Source: Thinopyrum elongatum (Eukaryota > Streptophyta > Magnoliopsida > Poales > Poaceae). From it: DNA of 64,000 nt. Below the pieces are notes generated by a model, which was not told the DNA's origin, did not search any database, and saw only the letters and a list, made by a program, of their open reading frames with translations. The number at the start of each line of letters is the position of its first letter. Positions within the stretch are counted from its first letter, which is position 1. Shown piece after piece: positions 34,868 through 46,050 of this stretch. The position numbers and the translations under genes are program-made. The stretch spans positions 321,636,144 through 321,700,143 of the forward strand of contig CM022302.1 in assembly GCA_011799875.1 (NCBI GenBank), in the 5' to 3' direction.

Positions 34868-35587
34868 CTACTTCTTGTTGTGAAAACGCTTGCCATTGCT
34901 CTGCTTCCGGCTGGATCCCTGGCCGTTTTGGGGAAGGAGGCACTTCCTCATGTCAACGATCCGCCTGTACATCTCGTAGCTCGTGTACGCCTCCTTGGCC
35001 GCGTACACGACGTGAGCTTTGTCGAGTTTCTCCATCCAGACCGAGTGCCAGGCACGCTTGTCCTTGTTGCAGGAATCCTTCATGTCTCTATAGTAGGGAT
35101 CGATGATGGCCTCGGTGAGGTGAACCAGTGAGTCCTTCTCATGCTAGTTGCTGCCCCAGATCTTGTATTGGCCCTGGATGTCGACAAGATTCTGGCAGGC
35201 GATACCCGAATTCTTGAGCACCTTTACATCGTTGGTGATGTCCACCTTAGTGAACATGTAGTGGGGGCTGTTGACAAACCTGGCGAAACACTCACAAGGC
35301 CTTGTGGCTAGGCAGTAGTGGTAGACGAGGACGTGATCATGCACGCACATCTGGGCGACGGTGACCTTGGGACGAGACCCAGCACGAGCGCGGGTGTACT
35401 CGTGGTCGAACCCGACCACCTTGTACTTCTCCTCAGCAAGCAACAACTCCATGATGTGGGTGGAGTGCTCCACCCAGACCGGGTTGTTGGTGTACACCAC
35501 CGAGAGCTCCGTGAACCTTCTGTGGGTGTCCACCACGGCATGCATGGTGAACTGCTGCTCGTCGTCGGCAGCTGCTCGAAGCACCAT
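34868..35587 (-). pseudogene. DEDDy 3'-5' exonuclease-like gene (Werner-exonuclease type)
   Basis: One minus-strand frame of about 240 codons runs from 35587 to 34868 with a single stop near 35142. Exo I is visible as KVVGFDHEYT (D and E present), Exo II as VDITNDVKVLKNSG (D present). Exo III is VVYAAKEAYTSYEMYRRI, where the family has YxxxD; here the last catalytic acid is Glu instead of Asp. The basic C-terminus is GKRFHNKK. This matches the compact plant 3'-5' exonuclease family related to the WRN exonuclease domain, which trims DNA or RNA 3' ends. It sits inside a transposon and is probably a captured gene copy. The start is uncertain because overlapping GC-rich frames extend upstream. 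The stop and the altered Exo III residue suggest it is inactive. Confidence 0.72.
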
Positions 35588-36300
35588 TGGAGCCGCGCAG
35601 GATACCCTCTAAGAATTTGTCGTGGTGGGTGTGCTTCTTGCAATGGTGGGGCGCGATCGAAAGATTGAAGAGACACAAGGGTGAAATGGCCGCTATAATA
35701 AATGGGGGCCGACCGGCCTGTAATCCTCACGTCTTGTCACCGCATTCATAGCGGAGGATTCCAGTGCACACTTGTCAACACTGCACCGCACGCGTTTCAT
35801 TTTACCATGCGTGGGCTCGAAGAGGCGCCAAATGTATCGTCGGTGAGCATGTTCCCGCGCTACCGCGCAGTTTACCGCACAAGCTTCCCGCCCGGCTAGA
35901 AGTAGATCCATCTAGTAGCTTTTTCCTTGGGGTTTTATTTAGTTAAAAGTTAGCCACAGCTGCAACTTCGTGTACTTCGTTTGTGTCCAAGGACCAGGCC
36001 AAGACCGCTTATGAAACCCCAATTTTATCAACACTTCATCTATATTCACAATATTCAGATTGCTTTATCATATTCTTGCTTGTTCTTCTATTGCCTGCAG
36101 GAATAGACCTTCGTAGTCTGGTTGATCGTGCTTCGGCGTGGCCAATAACCTCTCGGAGTTGGTTTAGCAGTTGCTAAGGCGCAACGTCATTGCACGTTTG
36201 TAGTCGGATCGTCAAAGTCATCTCGACCAAATCTATAGTTATCATCTCATCGAAAGACCGAGACCATCACACCTATCACTACGAGTCGTTAGCCACCATG
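35588..36300. other. Spacer between exonuclease gene and tandem array
   Basis: No gene is supported. A TATA-like CATTTATTATAG on the minus strand (about 35690-35702) lies about 105 bases upstream of the exonuclease start and may be its promoter. The rest is unremarkable. Confidence 0.4.
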
Positions 36301-38200
36301 TGGGTTGGCCATTTTTGAGGCAGGTGCCACATCAGAGTCATGAATTCGTTATTTAAAACATTACAGAACCCTTTCATACATACATGTTTTGGCCACATGC
36401 AGTCGATGATTGTCCTACACGACACTCACTCGCGTGTGACGCTTTCTGTGGGCCCGCGAGGTCGTCGTCCATCACTTTGACCAACAGCTGGCAGAGAGGT
36501 TAATTTGACCAGCAAGGTAGAATGTTTTTTCTTTGTGTTATGGTGGGAGTATATAGTACGCGTCGAAGAGGTGGGAGGGGACTAGCATGTATACTATACG
36601 TACGCGTCCGTGAACAAGTAAATCTCACTCAGTGTCGGGACTTTTCGGTTTTTGAGGCACGTGCCACATCAAAGTTGTGAAATTGGCTATTCAAACATCA
36701 CACGACACCTCTTTGGGCCACATGCATGCAGGCTGTGGTTATCCTAGGACACTCACGTGTGACACTTCCATCTGTGGGCCCGCGAGGCCATCGTCGATGC
36801 ATGCATCACTTTGACCTACATCAGGAGAGGTTAATTAAGTTCACCATCAAGGAGGATTCTGTTTGGGTTGTATTATGGTACGAGCATATAGTATGCGTTG
36901 AAGAGGGGGAAGGGGACCATCATATGTAGTACGCTTCATGAACCTCGCTCTGTGCGGGGACTTTACGGTTTTTGAGGCATGTGCCACATCAAAGTTGTGC
37001 ATTTTGGGTATTCAACATATGTTTTGGCCCACATGCAAAGCGATGGTGGTTGTCCTCTCGCACCCACTTAAGCGGTTATCAACGATATCGATGCTTTCCA
37101 TCTGTGGGCCCGCTTGGTCCATCACTACTTTGCCTGACAACAAGAGAGGTTAATTTGAATACGGTATATATATATATAGGTCAAGCTCTGGGATGACATG
37201 ATACAGTTTGAGCACACACATGCATGTGTACGCATGAATCCCTCCCATCAAGTTGAAGTGGCTAGTACCACAACACGTCATGAACCGATCTCGCTCTGTG
37301 TGGGGACTGTACGATTTTCGACGCATGCGCCACATCAATGTTGTGAAATGGTATTCAAACATGCATGCACGCATCACCTCCATACATATGCATGTAGTGG
37401 TTGTCTTCGAACGATACACTCCCTCGTGTGGTTATCGGCGACAAGCCTATATATTCGTGGGCCCGCGTGGACATCCATGATCACCTTGACCGACAACAAG
37501 ATAGGTTGCCATAGAGGATTCTTCCTTTGGTTCGTGTTATCGTAGTATAGGTTATGGTGAGATTCAGACCTAATTAAGTTTGAGCACATACTATGCACGC
37601 ACGCATGCATGAATCCCCGTCATCGGCTTGAAGTGTGGTGTGACATACATATGCATCGTCAACTAACCCTCGCTCAGTGTGGGGATTTCTGGTTCGAAAG
37701 CACGGTGCCACATCAAAGTTGTTCCATTGTGTATTCAAACACACCTCTCCATACATATGTTTGGGCCACACACAGGCAGTGGTTGTCTTCGGGGACTAGC
37801 TACTTGTGTGATTATTGGCGAGCTAGCCCATCTCCGGGGTCGCATGGACGGCCATCACTTTGACCAACAACAAGAGAGAGGTTGTATGACCAAGGTGGAT
37901 TATTCTTGGTCCGCTTTATGATCCATCTTGGTGAGATGCCCTCTCCGGCCCGCCGATTGAAAGTGTGTGTGTGGGGGGGGGGACTGCTACTTCGCACTTT
38001 GCTTGGTGAACCTTCGTTGGGGGGGGGGGCATGCATTCATAGCTTAGGATTCCCCTCCTGCCGACATGAGGGGGGGGGCAAGCAATACCGTGCGCTTTGC
38101 AAGATAGGTGCCACATCGAAGTTGCATTTGGTATTTGAACATCAAACCAACCTTTTCATACATATATTTGGTCCACATGCAAGTGTGTTCGTGTTCTGAC
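36300..38200. repeat. Array of six diverged tandem units of about 320-400 bp
   Basis: The anchor GTGCCACATCxxAGTTGTG recurs at 36324, 36661, 36981, 37327, 37705 and 38109, with spacings of 337, 320, 346, 378 and 404 bases. Each unit also carries some of: a TGTGGGCCCGCG block, a TTTGACCxACAxCA block, GAGAGGTTAATTTGA, and a CATACATATGTTTTGGCC-like block. The array fills most of the space between the two divergent genes of element G. Three G-runs of 9-11 lie in the last complete unit (37974-38078). Confidence 0.8.
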
Positions 38201-38619
38201 CCTCTCCCGCATCATTTTCGCCAAATTTATGAACATTAGACAAGTCGGATGACGCAAAAGACACGGTTCACTCACACTAACCGTGTGCCACACCGGTGCC
38301 CCTGTCACGCACATCCGCACAGTACATTGGGCTCCAGGAGGCTTCCCCTCTCAAAAATATCTACCTGCCTGCAGGTTTTTTCTATTTGATAACACACGGT
38401 TATTATGTTTCGACCATGTGTGATGTTTCTTGTTCCCGCCCCCGCCTGCATCCCTCGAAAATATCTGCCCACCTCGAGGGTTTTTCTGTTTCATAACACA
38501 CGGTTGTTATTTCCGGACCGTGTGCGATGCACCATCATCCAAATTTTCAATAGCCCCGGCATTTCACTCCCGTGTTTGACTCCCGCGTAGTAAAATTTTC
38601 AGTAGCCGCGTCATTTCCT

Positions 38620-38715
38620 CAAACACACCCCGCCCCCCCTCCACACACACATACACACACACCAAAACCTATTCGGGCGCGCGCGCACGCGCGCACACAC
38701 ACACCCCCTCCCTCG
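38620..38715. repeat. C-rich and (CA)n/(CG)n low-complexity tract
   Basis: A run of C, then ACACACAC and GCGCGCGC stretches, lies about 120-215 bases upstream of the B3-type gene start. It has the look of a decayed microsatellite in a 5' UTR. Confidence 0.7.
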
Positions 38716-39639
38716 CTCGAAACCCTAGCAAGGTCGCCGCTGCCGCCGCAAGGCCTCCATTGTCAACATTTGCCGGTTTTCCCGTGCAGCTTACCCACCG
38801 ATCTCCATACCCAGGCCGCCCTGAGTTTCTTAGATGATGCCTGCAAAACACCCCCTTTCCCACAGATCTCAATCCCCATCCCCATCCCCCACTCCAGAGC
38901 GTCGCAGCCTAAGCTCGGCTACGCTTCCCGTGGAGCTCGAGGAGCGACTAGCCCAAAAGAGGTGTATCACGGTCTCTTTGCCCGACGTCGCCGAGGTGGC
39001 CACCGAGGAAGCTGACAACCATTACTGGCCGCAGGCACTCAATCAGCGGGCTAGAGTATGCGGGTATGTCACAGACGCCGGCTATGACATCAAAGTCATC
39101 GACAGCGATGGCCTGACGCGGGCTATGTCATTGGTTAAGTGGCCCACCGCCAACCCCTCGGGTTCAACCGCCGTCCATCTCATCCATGGCCCCACCCCTG
39201 ATCTCCTCTGGCTCGCTGTCAAGAATTTGCCATCCTACATTGCCGTCGAGCCCCTTTTGTCAATTCTAAAGGACACGTTCTGTGACGCTGGCTTGGGATC
39301 CACAGCTTCCAAGTCAGACCTCATCGACGGTGACCACGAGGAGGGCACCCTCTCCGGCTCTTCCAACGGGAAAGAGCCCATCTGCTCTTCGAAGGGGAAA
39401 GAGCCCGTCTGCGACATCAGGGAGGGCACCCTACAGCCGTGCTCTTCCAAGGGGAAGCAGCCCATCTGCGACAACATGGAGCGCATCCAGGGTCCATGCT
39501 CTTCCCACTGGAACAAGCCCATATGTGACAAGTGAGGAAACCCATGATTTGTTTTGCCATGCCTCTTCACAGGGGGGAACCCAAGATTTGTTTTGTCGAG
39601 TCCCTTTTGTAGTGTAGTGAGAATATGTCCAGTTTTAAT

Positions 39640-40190
39640 TGCTATATTTGGTTGTTTGCAGTATGCCTTGTTTATTTCAGTTGTTCACAATGTGATGCTC
39701 TATATGTACAACTATTTATTGTGCATTACATTTCATCAATCCAGTTTTAAACATCCCGATAGGAATGCATATATTTTCTTGCTGTTAAGCCTGTTATAGC
39801 TAGCATATGCCTCTTTTAAAGTTTTTTGATTGTTCGGTTGTTTGTAGTTAGCATATGTCTACTTTCAAATGCTATCTTTGGTTGTTCGTAGTATGCCTTG
39901 TTTATTCCAGTTATTCACAACGTGATGTTCTATATGTGCAAGTATGAACTGTGTAGTTCAATTTCATCAATACTAGTTTCAACAATACCACTATGAATGA
40001 CTACATTTGGTTGCTGCATCTTGTAGTTAACACACCTTTCCATTTTTATTTAACAATAACCAGTGTACTTAGACTAGCACAATACCAATTTGAATGACTG
40101 TGTTTGGTTGCTGTTAATTGTTAGGCCTGTTGTAGTTAACACACCTTTCCACTTGTTTTGCTTTACTAGCGTGCTTAAAACTGCACACTG
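39640..40190. repeat. Direct repeats within intron 1 of the B3-type gene
   Basis: A block TTTGGTTGTTxGxAGTATGC continuing through CTTGTTTATTxCAGT occurs near 39647 and again near 39877, a 230-bp period. A shorter unit with GTTAACACACCTTTCCA repeats near 40027 and 40136. Confidence 0.7.
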
Positions 40191-40619
40191 AAGCTATCTT
40201 TTGGAGATTATTTTGTCTGCCATGGATATATTTGGTTGATGTTTAGCCTGTTGTGCTTAACATGCCTCTCGACATACTTACACAGGACAATTTTGGGAAT
40301 GACTACTGTTTTCCATCCAGGTTAGCTTCATCCCATGGCTTATATAAACTCACTGTTCAGGATATCGGTAGCTGGTACCATATAGGCCGGGGGCTGATAA
40401 GGGACTAATTGGTGAATCGGACTTTTAACTGAATATATCTGTAACCCATTTATCATTAGGTTAACTAGGGCCATATGTAATATATCTGAGGCTACATAGC
40501 AACATGCACTGTACTTAATGTCTAAATATGCAATCCTAGGCTACATAGCAACAAGGAAGAGTGTTACCTTAATGTTCTGATGATGTCTAGATATACGTAG
40601 AAGAGCAGCAGCAGCAACA

Positions 40620-40905
40620 ACAACACAGCCCTGTTTGGATACTCAACTTAGCTAGAGGTTAGAGTTAGTTTCTAGCTCATGACTAACCCTGAACTAACTC
40701 CATCCAAAGAGGTGTTTGGATGACAGGGTTAGATTGACAATAAATGCACTAGGAGAACTAGCTCCAATTAGCACCTCTTGGGTGGGATAGTTTTTTTGGG
40801 TGGGTTAGATGCAACTAGCTCGAACTAGACCTCATGTTTGGATATACTTTAGGGCTATTTGAGCCCAAACTAGCTCAAACTAACTCTAACTGATGGATAT
40901 AGCAG
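40620..40905. mobile_element. MITE-like inverted-repeat insertion in the intron
   Basis: GTTAGAGTTAGTTTCTAGCT near 40660 and its inverse, read as GTTAGAGTTAGTTTGAGCT from about 40900 leftwards, bracket about 250 bases rich in AACTAGCTC-type motifs. The arrangement is that of a small non-autonomous DNA transposon. No target duplication was identified, so family is open. Confidence 0.45.
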
Positions 40906-40937
40906 CAGTTAATCAGCTGATAATTTGTAAAAATGCA

Positions 40938-41065
40938 ATAAACTCCTTCCGACCCATAATATAAGATGTTAATTCATCTAATATGTGAGTATATTGGATG
41001 TTATAAGATATTATAAAAGAGTGTTGTACTACATCATTGGGAAATTGTTGTTTAGCTTCTAATAT
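40938..41065. mobile_element. Stowaway-like MITE remnant
   Basis: CTCCTTCCGACCCATAATAT matches the typical end of Triticeae Stowaway (Mariner-class) MITEs. A degenerate TTATAAGATATTATAAAAGAG follows. The opposite end is not clean. Confidence 0.5.
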
Positions 41066-41606
41066 TAACTTGGTGCTTTTAGGTACATATGTCATTGGTA
41101 AAGATCCGCGCTTCGACCCTTTCTGCATATGGGCCAATGAGATATCGATGAACCAGCATAAAGTGAGGAAGCTGATAAAGATTGTTAGTAAAATGGGTCA
41201 AAAGATGGCAATTAAACTATTTGTTTACACTTTATCCAAGACAACAGCGAACTGCAGGATGGTAAGTAAGAACTCTGCAGCCTTCTTTTTACTGCCCATA
41301 ATGAGTTGTGTTAGATGACAATGTCTGAATCTTTTTCCTTTGCAGTGGTTCCCAAAGCAGTTTACTCAAGATTACCTCTGAAACTACATGATTGGTGGGC
41401 ATGCAAAGGTTAAAGTATTTCTACCAGAACACGATGATTATCTAGATGTTTTCATGAAGACCGTGAAGGATGGGCGGTCGGCCATCACAAGGGGTTGGAT
41501 TAGAGTCGTGCGTGCCTTCTGCATGGAGGAGGGCACAATATGGGCATTCCGCTTCACCTTGTTCAGCAACCAGAATGTATTTCGCCTCTTTCTTTACCGT
41601 CTTTAA

Positions 41607-42464
41607 TAGTACAAGTATACAATTGTGGTTCATCATTCTTTATTTGGTGCTTATGTAATTCTTGAACATATGTACCTGTGAATCGAATAATGCATTGGTT
41701 GTTTGAACCTGATGGATATGAATAAAGCTATAGCATACATGGAAATTCAAATATGATACATTTTGAAATAGCAGCAACTAAATTACGGCGAAATTACGCT
41801 CTGCAGGTCCTTACGACACACACGGTTGGTAAAACACAAAACGTTTGTGATATACACCATAATCCGACATGGTTCACAGAGAGGAAACATGTGCAAGCAT
41901 GCACACACTTGCCGTTTGTAAAGCGTGTGCGATGTCAGACAATATCACGAACGGTGCGGGCAAACTAGACGTTTGTGATAGTTGCCTTATCGTACACGAT
42001 TCGCAACCATGAACTATTTCTGATGTGGTATGCATCGTAAATGTTGCACCACAGAATAGCGTGTGCGATAGTTGTCATGTACGATGATGTTACGACGGTC
42101 CGATGTTTCGTAATCCTGTCTGACACTCGTACGACGATTAGATAATCTTCTTAATTAGTTATCGCATGTGGTTTGGGAAAAGTGAATGTGTGTGATTGTT
42201 TGCTTATCATACATGTTCTATAATCGTGAACCGTTTGTGATGGGCCGCGCATCGTAAACATAGCACCACAGAATACCGACTGCGATGGCAATGCGAGCAC
42301 AAATGAGTTGCAAGGATGCAGTGTCTGGGTGGCTCCCTATCCCCGACGGTTTCTGGGTCGTGTGGGAAGGACCCCCCATCGCAGTCACTCACTTGGCGAC
42401 GGTTCCAAATGCCGTCACGGAAAGGGGTTAAAAACAGTTTTTATAGCACCTTGCTCTACCAGTG
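41607..42464. repeat. Element G right subterminal region
   Basis: No gene. From about 41820 the sequence is dense in GTGTGCGAT, ATCGTAxAC and CxAACGGT-like motifs in both orientations, related to those in the left subterminal region. The end is GCTCTACCAGTG. Confidence 0.6.
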
Positions 42465-43800
42465 ATTGAAGGACAGGAAGAAGGAAGACCCCGGCGTCAC
42501 CATCGAGCGGCGCCGCGAGGCAAGCTGCCAATTAGATAGGCGCAATGGCCCAGACATAGACGAACCCCCGCCCACTTCTGGTGGGTACTTACCTTACGAA
42601 GTATGGTGTCCCGCCGTCACTCGTGAGCTGTAGCAAGTCCGTTGGCCATCGTCTTGCACCTTCAAGCCTGACCTGCCGAAGAAATATGACAGAAAACTGA
42701 ACCCGGTAGAGTTTCTAGGCATCGACACAATTGTTGTCCAAGCTGCTGAGGGAAGGGATGAAAAAGTGCTAGCCAATTATTTTCCATTGGCACTTAAGCC
42801 CAATGTGAGATCTTGGCTGATGCACCTGCCTGAGGATTCCATCTCCTCCTGGGCAGACCTGTGCAATGAGTTTGTTGGCGCCTTTACGGGTAGCTATCAA
42901 GAGCCCGGGCAGCCCAGTGACCTGCAGGCACTTCTACAGGAAGAAGGGGAGAGCCTGCATAAGTATCTTTAGCGATTCAGCTGAGTACACTACAACATTC
43001 CAAAGATACATCCGGCAGCTGTGTTGCCGCATTCCATACGAATGTGCGCAATCAGAGGATGTGCGCCAAGATGAATGTTCGGCTACCCAAGACCGTCAAC
43101 GAACTCTATACGTTGGCGGACAAGTGTGCTCATGCTGAAGAGGGGAGAAGACTTCCAGGGGAGGAGGTCGGTGTCGAAGCCGATTCAGAAGACGACAACG
43201 ACGCCGCCACCGCTAAGAAGAGGAACAGAAATCGCAAAAAGAAGTGTAAAAGGGAAGCAGTGATAGCCGTTGAGAGCTCTGGTGATCTTACCAATGTCAA
43301 GAAAGCAAAGACCGAGGCACCCGGCAAGGAAGCTGCTACATGTGCTGATTGCTGGGCGGCAGCGGCAGCCGAGAAAACCGGCAAATCTGACGGGCCATAC
43401 TGCAAGATCCATAGGACCAAGGGCAATGATCTCCAAGATTGCAAACAAGTCGAACAGCTGGGTGAAAGGCAGAAGGCTGAATATGAAAGGCATGATAAGG
43501 AGAGAGGCTAGGACGGTGTTGGCGGGAAAGGCCGTAGTGGCCACGGTGGTCGTCGTGGCAAAGTCGATCAGCAGAAGAAGAAGCCCGCTAGGGGCCGCGA
43601 GATAAAGGAAAGTGAGGATGATAGTGAATAGGAGGATGATGAAACCAGTGAATAGGAATTTCAGAAGGCTACGGAGGCAATGTGCATTGACGGGGTGGGG
43701 GGGCATCCTTGCACTCCCCTCATCGCCAACTTAAGCAGTGGGCGCGCGAGGTCAACGCGGCAGAGCCGGTAGCAAGCGCTCGAGAGCCACTTAAGTAGTC
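42465..43800 (+). pseudogene. Element D Gag, core and C-terminal part
   Basis: The gag core resumes with KDRKKEDPGVTIERRR, FKPDLPKKYDRKLNPVEFLG, NVRSWLMHLPEDSISSWADL and FVGAFTGSYQEPGQPSDLQ, ending at a stop at 42970-42972. A frameshift follows and a second open frame (43044-43511) carries a basic region and a cysteine-histidine cluster (CADCW, then YCKIHRTKGNDLQDC). That cluster is the zinc-knuckle-like end of Tat-lineage Gag. Lysine-rich low-complexity sequence continues to about 43700 with stops. The protein would package element RNA. Confidence 0.72.
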
Positions 43801-44254
43801 CCGCACGCCCATCATTTTTTACGTTGAGGATCTTCCAGATCGCACCACCATGGTTGGATGTTTGCCATTATTAGTTTCACCAACAATCCGCAACCTCAAG
43901 GTCACAAAGATGTTGGTTGATAGCTGGGCAGGGTTGAATTTAATTTCCCCTGACGTGCTTAAGAAACTTCAAATTCCTGACGAAGATCTGATGAAGACTG
44001 ACACTTTCCTGGGGATCAACCAAGGAAGGAGCCAGCCTAAGGGGAAGATTAAGTTGTCAGTGACGTTTGGCGGGGAACTAAACTACAGGACTGAGAAGGT
44101 TGTGTTTGATGTTGTTAAGTTCCCCTGCCATTCAATGGAATCCTTGGTCGTCCAGTTTTGGCTAAGTTCATGGCGGCGTCCCATTACGCATATAACACCT
44201 TGAAGATGTTGGGCTTATGGGAGTCATCTCCATCCCATCAGATAAGAGGGATGC
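43801..44254 (+). pseudogene. Element D aspartic protease, active site changed, cut by element E
   Basis: The frame at 43850 reads MVGCLPLLVSPTIRNLKVTK and then the active-site strand MLVDSWAGLNLISPDVLKKL. Family members have DSG or DGG; here the glycine is Trp. A flap-like stretch and GKIKLSVTFGGELNYRT follow. A deletion or frameshift near 44140 moves the reading, which ends in VISIPSDKRDA. Element E is inserted at 44255 exactly in that motif, and it resumes after E at 52669-52674. Confidence 0.65.
44250..44254. repeat. Target-site duplication of element E (left copy)
   Basis: GATGC at 44250-44254 is repeated exactly at 52669-52673 outside the two LTRs of E. Confidence 0.93.
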
Positions 44255-45116
44255 TGTTGGCGTTTTGGGAACCAGGGTACCTAGACTTGCCTGCCTGTGG
44301 CCCACGGCATGGCACCATCGGCGGCTTGGTACGGCCCACCTAGGAAGATTATCAAGACAAGACCGTCGCGAGGGGCCAAGCCTCCCGAGGCAGACAACAC
44401 CAAGACCTCTTGAGGGAGCGGCCTTCCCAGGCTGCCTCCTGAGGAGTGGAGCTTCCTATGCAGTGCCCAACCTCACGAGGTTGCGGTGATGCAAGACATG
44501 ACGACCAAGGCCAGGCGGGCGCCAGCGGGTGCAAAGAAGACAATTTCCCCTTTGTTGCTAAGGAGGCAAGCGCAGGCGTGGGTTCCCCAGGAATCAGACA
44601 AAGGTTTCCATTCCAGTACAACAAGACCAGGACTGCCAGGATGGCAACATGGATGTCATCGCCGAGCCCACCACGGCATCATGACCAGAAGCTTTGCAGG
44701 CGAAGACCACCTTTCATCAAGATAAGATGTACTACTTGTCCCCTTTCAAATTGGCCACTGTGGGATCCCTTCCCGCCTATGTTTTGGGGGAAGAGGACCA
44801 AGGCCACGATATATATAGGTTAGCCACCACCATAGAGGGGGGCAACTCACTCTCACCCAGAGAAGACCTTGCGAGGTTGTTCATCCCTTGTACTTGTTCA
44901 TCCTCAGCCCCTCGTGAGGCAAATCCACCACAAAGCAGGAGTAGGGTCTTACACCGCAAGGTGGCCCGAACCTGGGTAAACTGCCATGTTCATCTTCTTC
45001 CTCATTCATCGATCTAGGCTGTAGGGCGGTGAGTTGGTTGGTTGGATAGGTTGAGTTCTTCGCACAGGCCCCATAGTTTGAACCTTTCTTGGGTCAGCGG
45101 AGCCCTGAATCCAACA
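44255..45116 (+). repeat. Element E 5' LTR
   Basis: It starts TGTTGGCGTTTTGGGAACC and ends GAATCCAACA. A TATA box GATATATATAGG is at 44808-44819. Many C/T-type differences from the 3' LTR suggest an old, methylated insertion. Confidence 0.9.
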
Positions 45117-45138
45117 TTTGTCGCGCTAGGCAGGGGCG
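45117..45138 (+). other. Element E primer-binding-site region
   Basis: TTTGTCGCGCTAGGCAGGGG follows the LTR directly and resembles the primer region of element D (TTTGGCGCGCCAGGTAGGGG). Confidence 0.6.
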
Positions 45139-45193
45139 TGTCGAAGCTCGGCCTCTCTCATCTGCCGCACGCCGCTCGCACTCCACACCTCCC

Positions 45194-46050
45194 ATGGCGG
45201 ACGCCGCCCCACCCACCGAGCCACTTGGCACATTCAGAACTGCAGAGGGCCACCGGGCCTTCTTCCCCGCTCTACGGCAGGTGCGGTGGCCACCGAAGTT
45301 CAGGCCGATGCTGCCTCCGCGGTACGACGGCACGGGGAACCCCGCGGAGTTCCTTCACCAGTACGAGCTAAGCATCGAGGCGGCAAATGGTGATGAGATG
45401 GTCATGGCAAACTGGCTCCCCATGGCTCTCATGGGCGTACCACGCTCCTGGATGCTTAGCCTGCCGGAGTCGTCGGTGGCATCCTGGGAGGAGCTGCGCA
45501 ATCAGTTCATCGCACACTTCGCGGCACCAGTGCCCCACATCATTGCGGCCATCCTCGGAGGGTCATAGGCGCCGGCCTCAAGCTGCCACATCAAGAAGCT
45601 CTTCCGACGGATGGAGGCCGCCCAGCCATGGCAGGGGGCTCCTTCAGGCCGGGCGGCGCCTGAAACCGACATCACCTTCGACTCCAGAGATCACCCCAAG
45701 ACTATGGTCGGCGCCGGCGTGCTCCCCTTGCTGTGCACGCCCACCATCAGTGGTGTCGCAGTTACCAGGACCGTCATTGACGGCGGCGCTGGCCTCAACG
45801 TTCTCTCCATGGAAGCCTTCGACCTGCTCCAGGTGCCTTACGACCGGCTCGCCCCCACCAGACCCTTTTCAGGGGTGCTCGACATCTCGATCGTTCCCCT
45901 GGGGCAGATCCGCCTCCCCGTCGACTTCGACATCGCCCGCATCGGCCTCTCGTACAATGCCATCCTTGGGTATCCAACCCTTGCCAAGTTCATGGCGGCG
46001 ACGCACCCCGGCTACAACGTCATCAAGATGCCTGGGAGCGCGGCATCCTC
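45194..46050 (+). pseudogene. Element E Gag (internally deleted) and protease
   Basis: The ATG at 45194 gives MADAAPPTEPLGTFRTAEGH. The gag core follows (YDGTGNPAEFLHQYELSIEA, MALMGVPRSWMLSLPESSVA, WEELRNQFIAHF). After a stop at 45566-45568 the same frame reads CHIKKLFRRMEAAQPWQ and goes straight to protease, so the C-terminal gag with its zinc knuckle is missing. Protease shows TITFDSRDHP-like entry, TVIDGGAGLNVLSMEAFDLL with the catalytic D intact, and LSYNAILGYPTLAKFMA. A frameshift near 46040 joins it to RT. Confidence 0.75.

Larger units (their letters stand above)
38834..41606 (+). pseudogene. B3-domain gene in element G, three exons, broken
   Basis: Exon 1 (38834 to about 39533) opens MMPAKHPLSHRSQSPSPSPT and ends in repeats of the form CSSKGKxPICD. 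The stop at 39533-39535 overlaps a possible donor AA/GTGAGG. Exon 2 (about 41081-41261) follows an acceptor TTTTAG and encodes GKDPRFDPFCIWANEIS to TTANCRM, with donor ATG/GTAAGT. Exon 3 (41347-41606) follows TTTGCAG and encodes WFPKQFTQDYL, then VFLPEHDDYLDVFMKTVKDG, ITRGWIRVVRAF and FSNQNVFRLFLYRL. This is a B3-like DNA-binding fold of plant transcription factors. A TGA interrupts exon 3 after DYL. Intron 1 is about 1.5 kb and holds MITE-like sequence. It is divergent to the exonuclease gene in the same transposon. The exon model is inferred from splice signals and protein sense. Confidence 0.62.
34119..42464. mobile_element. Element G: CACTA-like DNA transposon carrying captured genes
   Basis: The insert splits element D's gag. 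It begins CACTACGATCAGAGACCC and ends GCTCTACCAGTG, so both ends carry CACT in inverted orientation. Beyond that the ends share little. Inside both ends are many copies of a short motif around (T)GTGTGCGATxxxxGGCATACGG, as CACTA subterminal repeats are. The 3 bases outside (CGA left, ATT right) do not match, so a target duplication is not confirmed. No transposase gene is present. It carries a 3'-5' exonuclease gene on the minus strand and a B3-domain gene on the plus strand, divergently arranged around a tandem-repeat array. Confidence 0.6.

Noticed and set aside
36300..38200. CRISPR-like regular repeats
   Set aside because: Units are long, diverged and contiguous, without short repeats and unique spacers, and the DNA is from a plant nuclear genome.
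38834..41606. Intact host B3 transcription factor gene
   Set aside because: It lies within transposon-like ends, has an in-frame TGA in the B3 exon and sits deep in nested elements, so a captured, broken copy is more likely.
34119..42464. Confirmed CACTA target-site duplication for element G
   Set aside because: The three flanking bases (CGA and ATT) differ and the termini share little beyond CACT, so the claim cannot be made.
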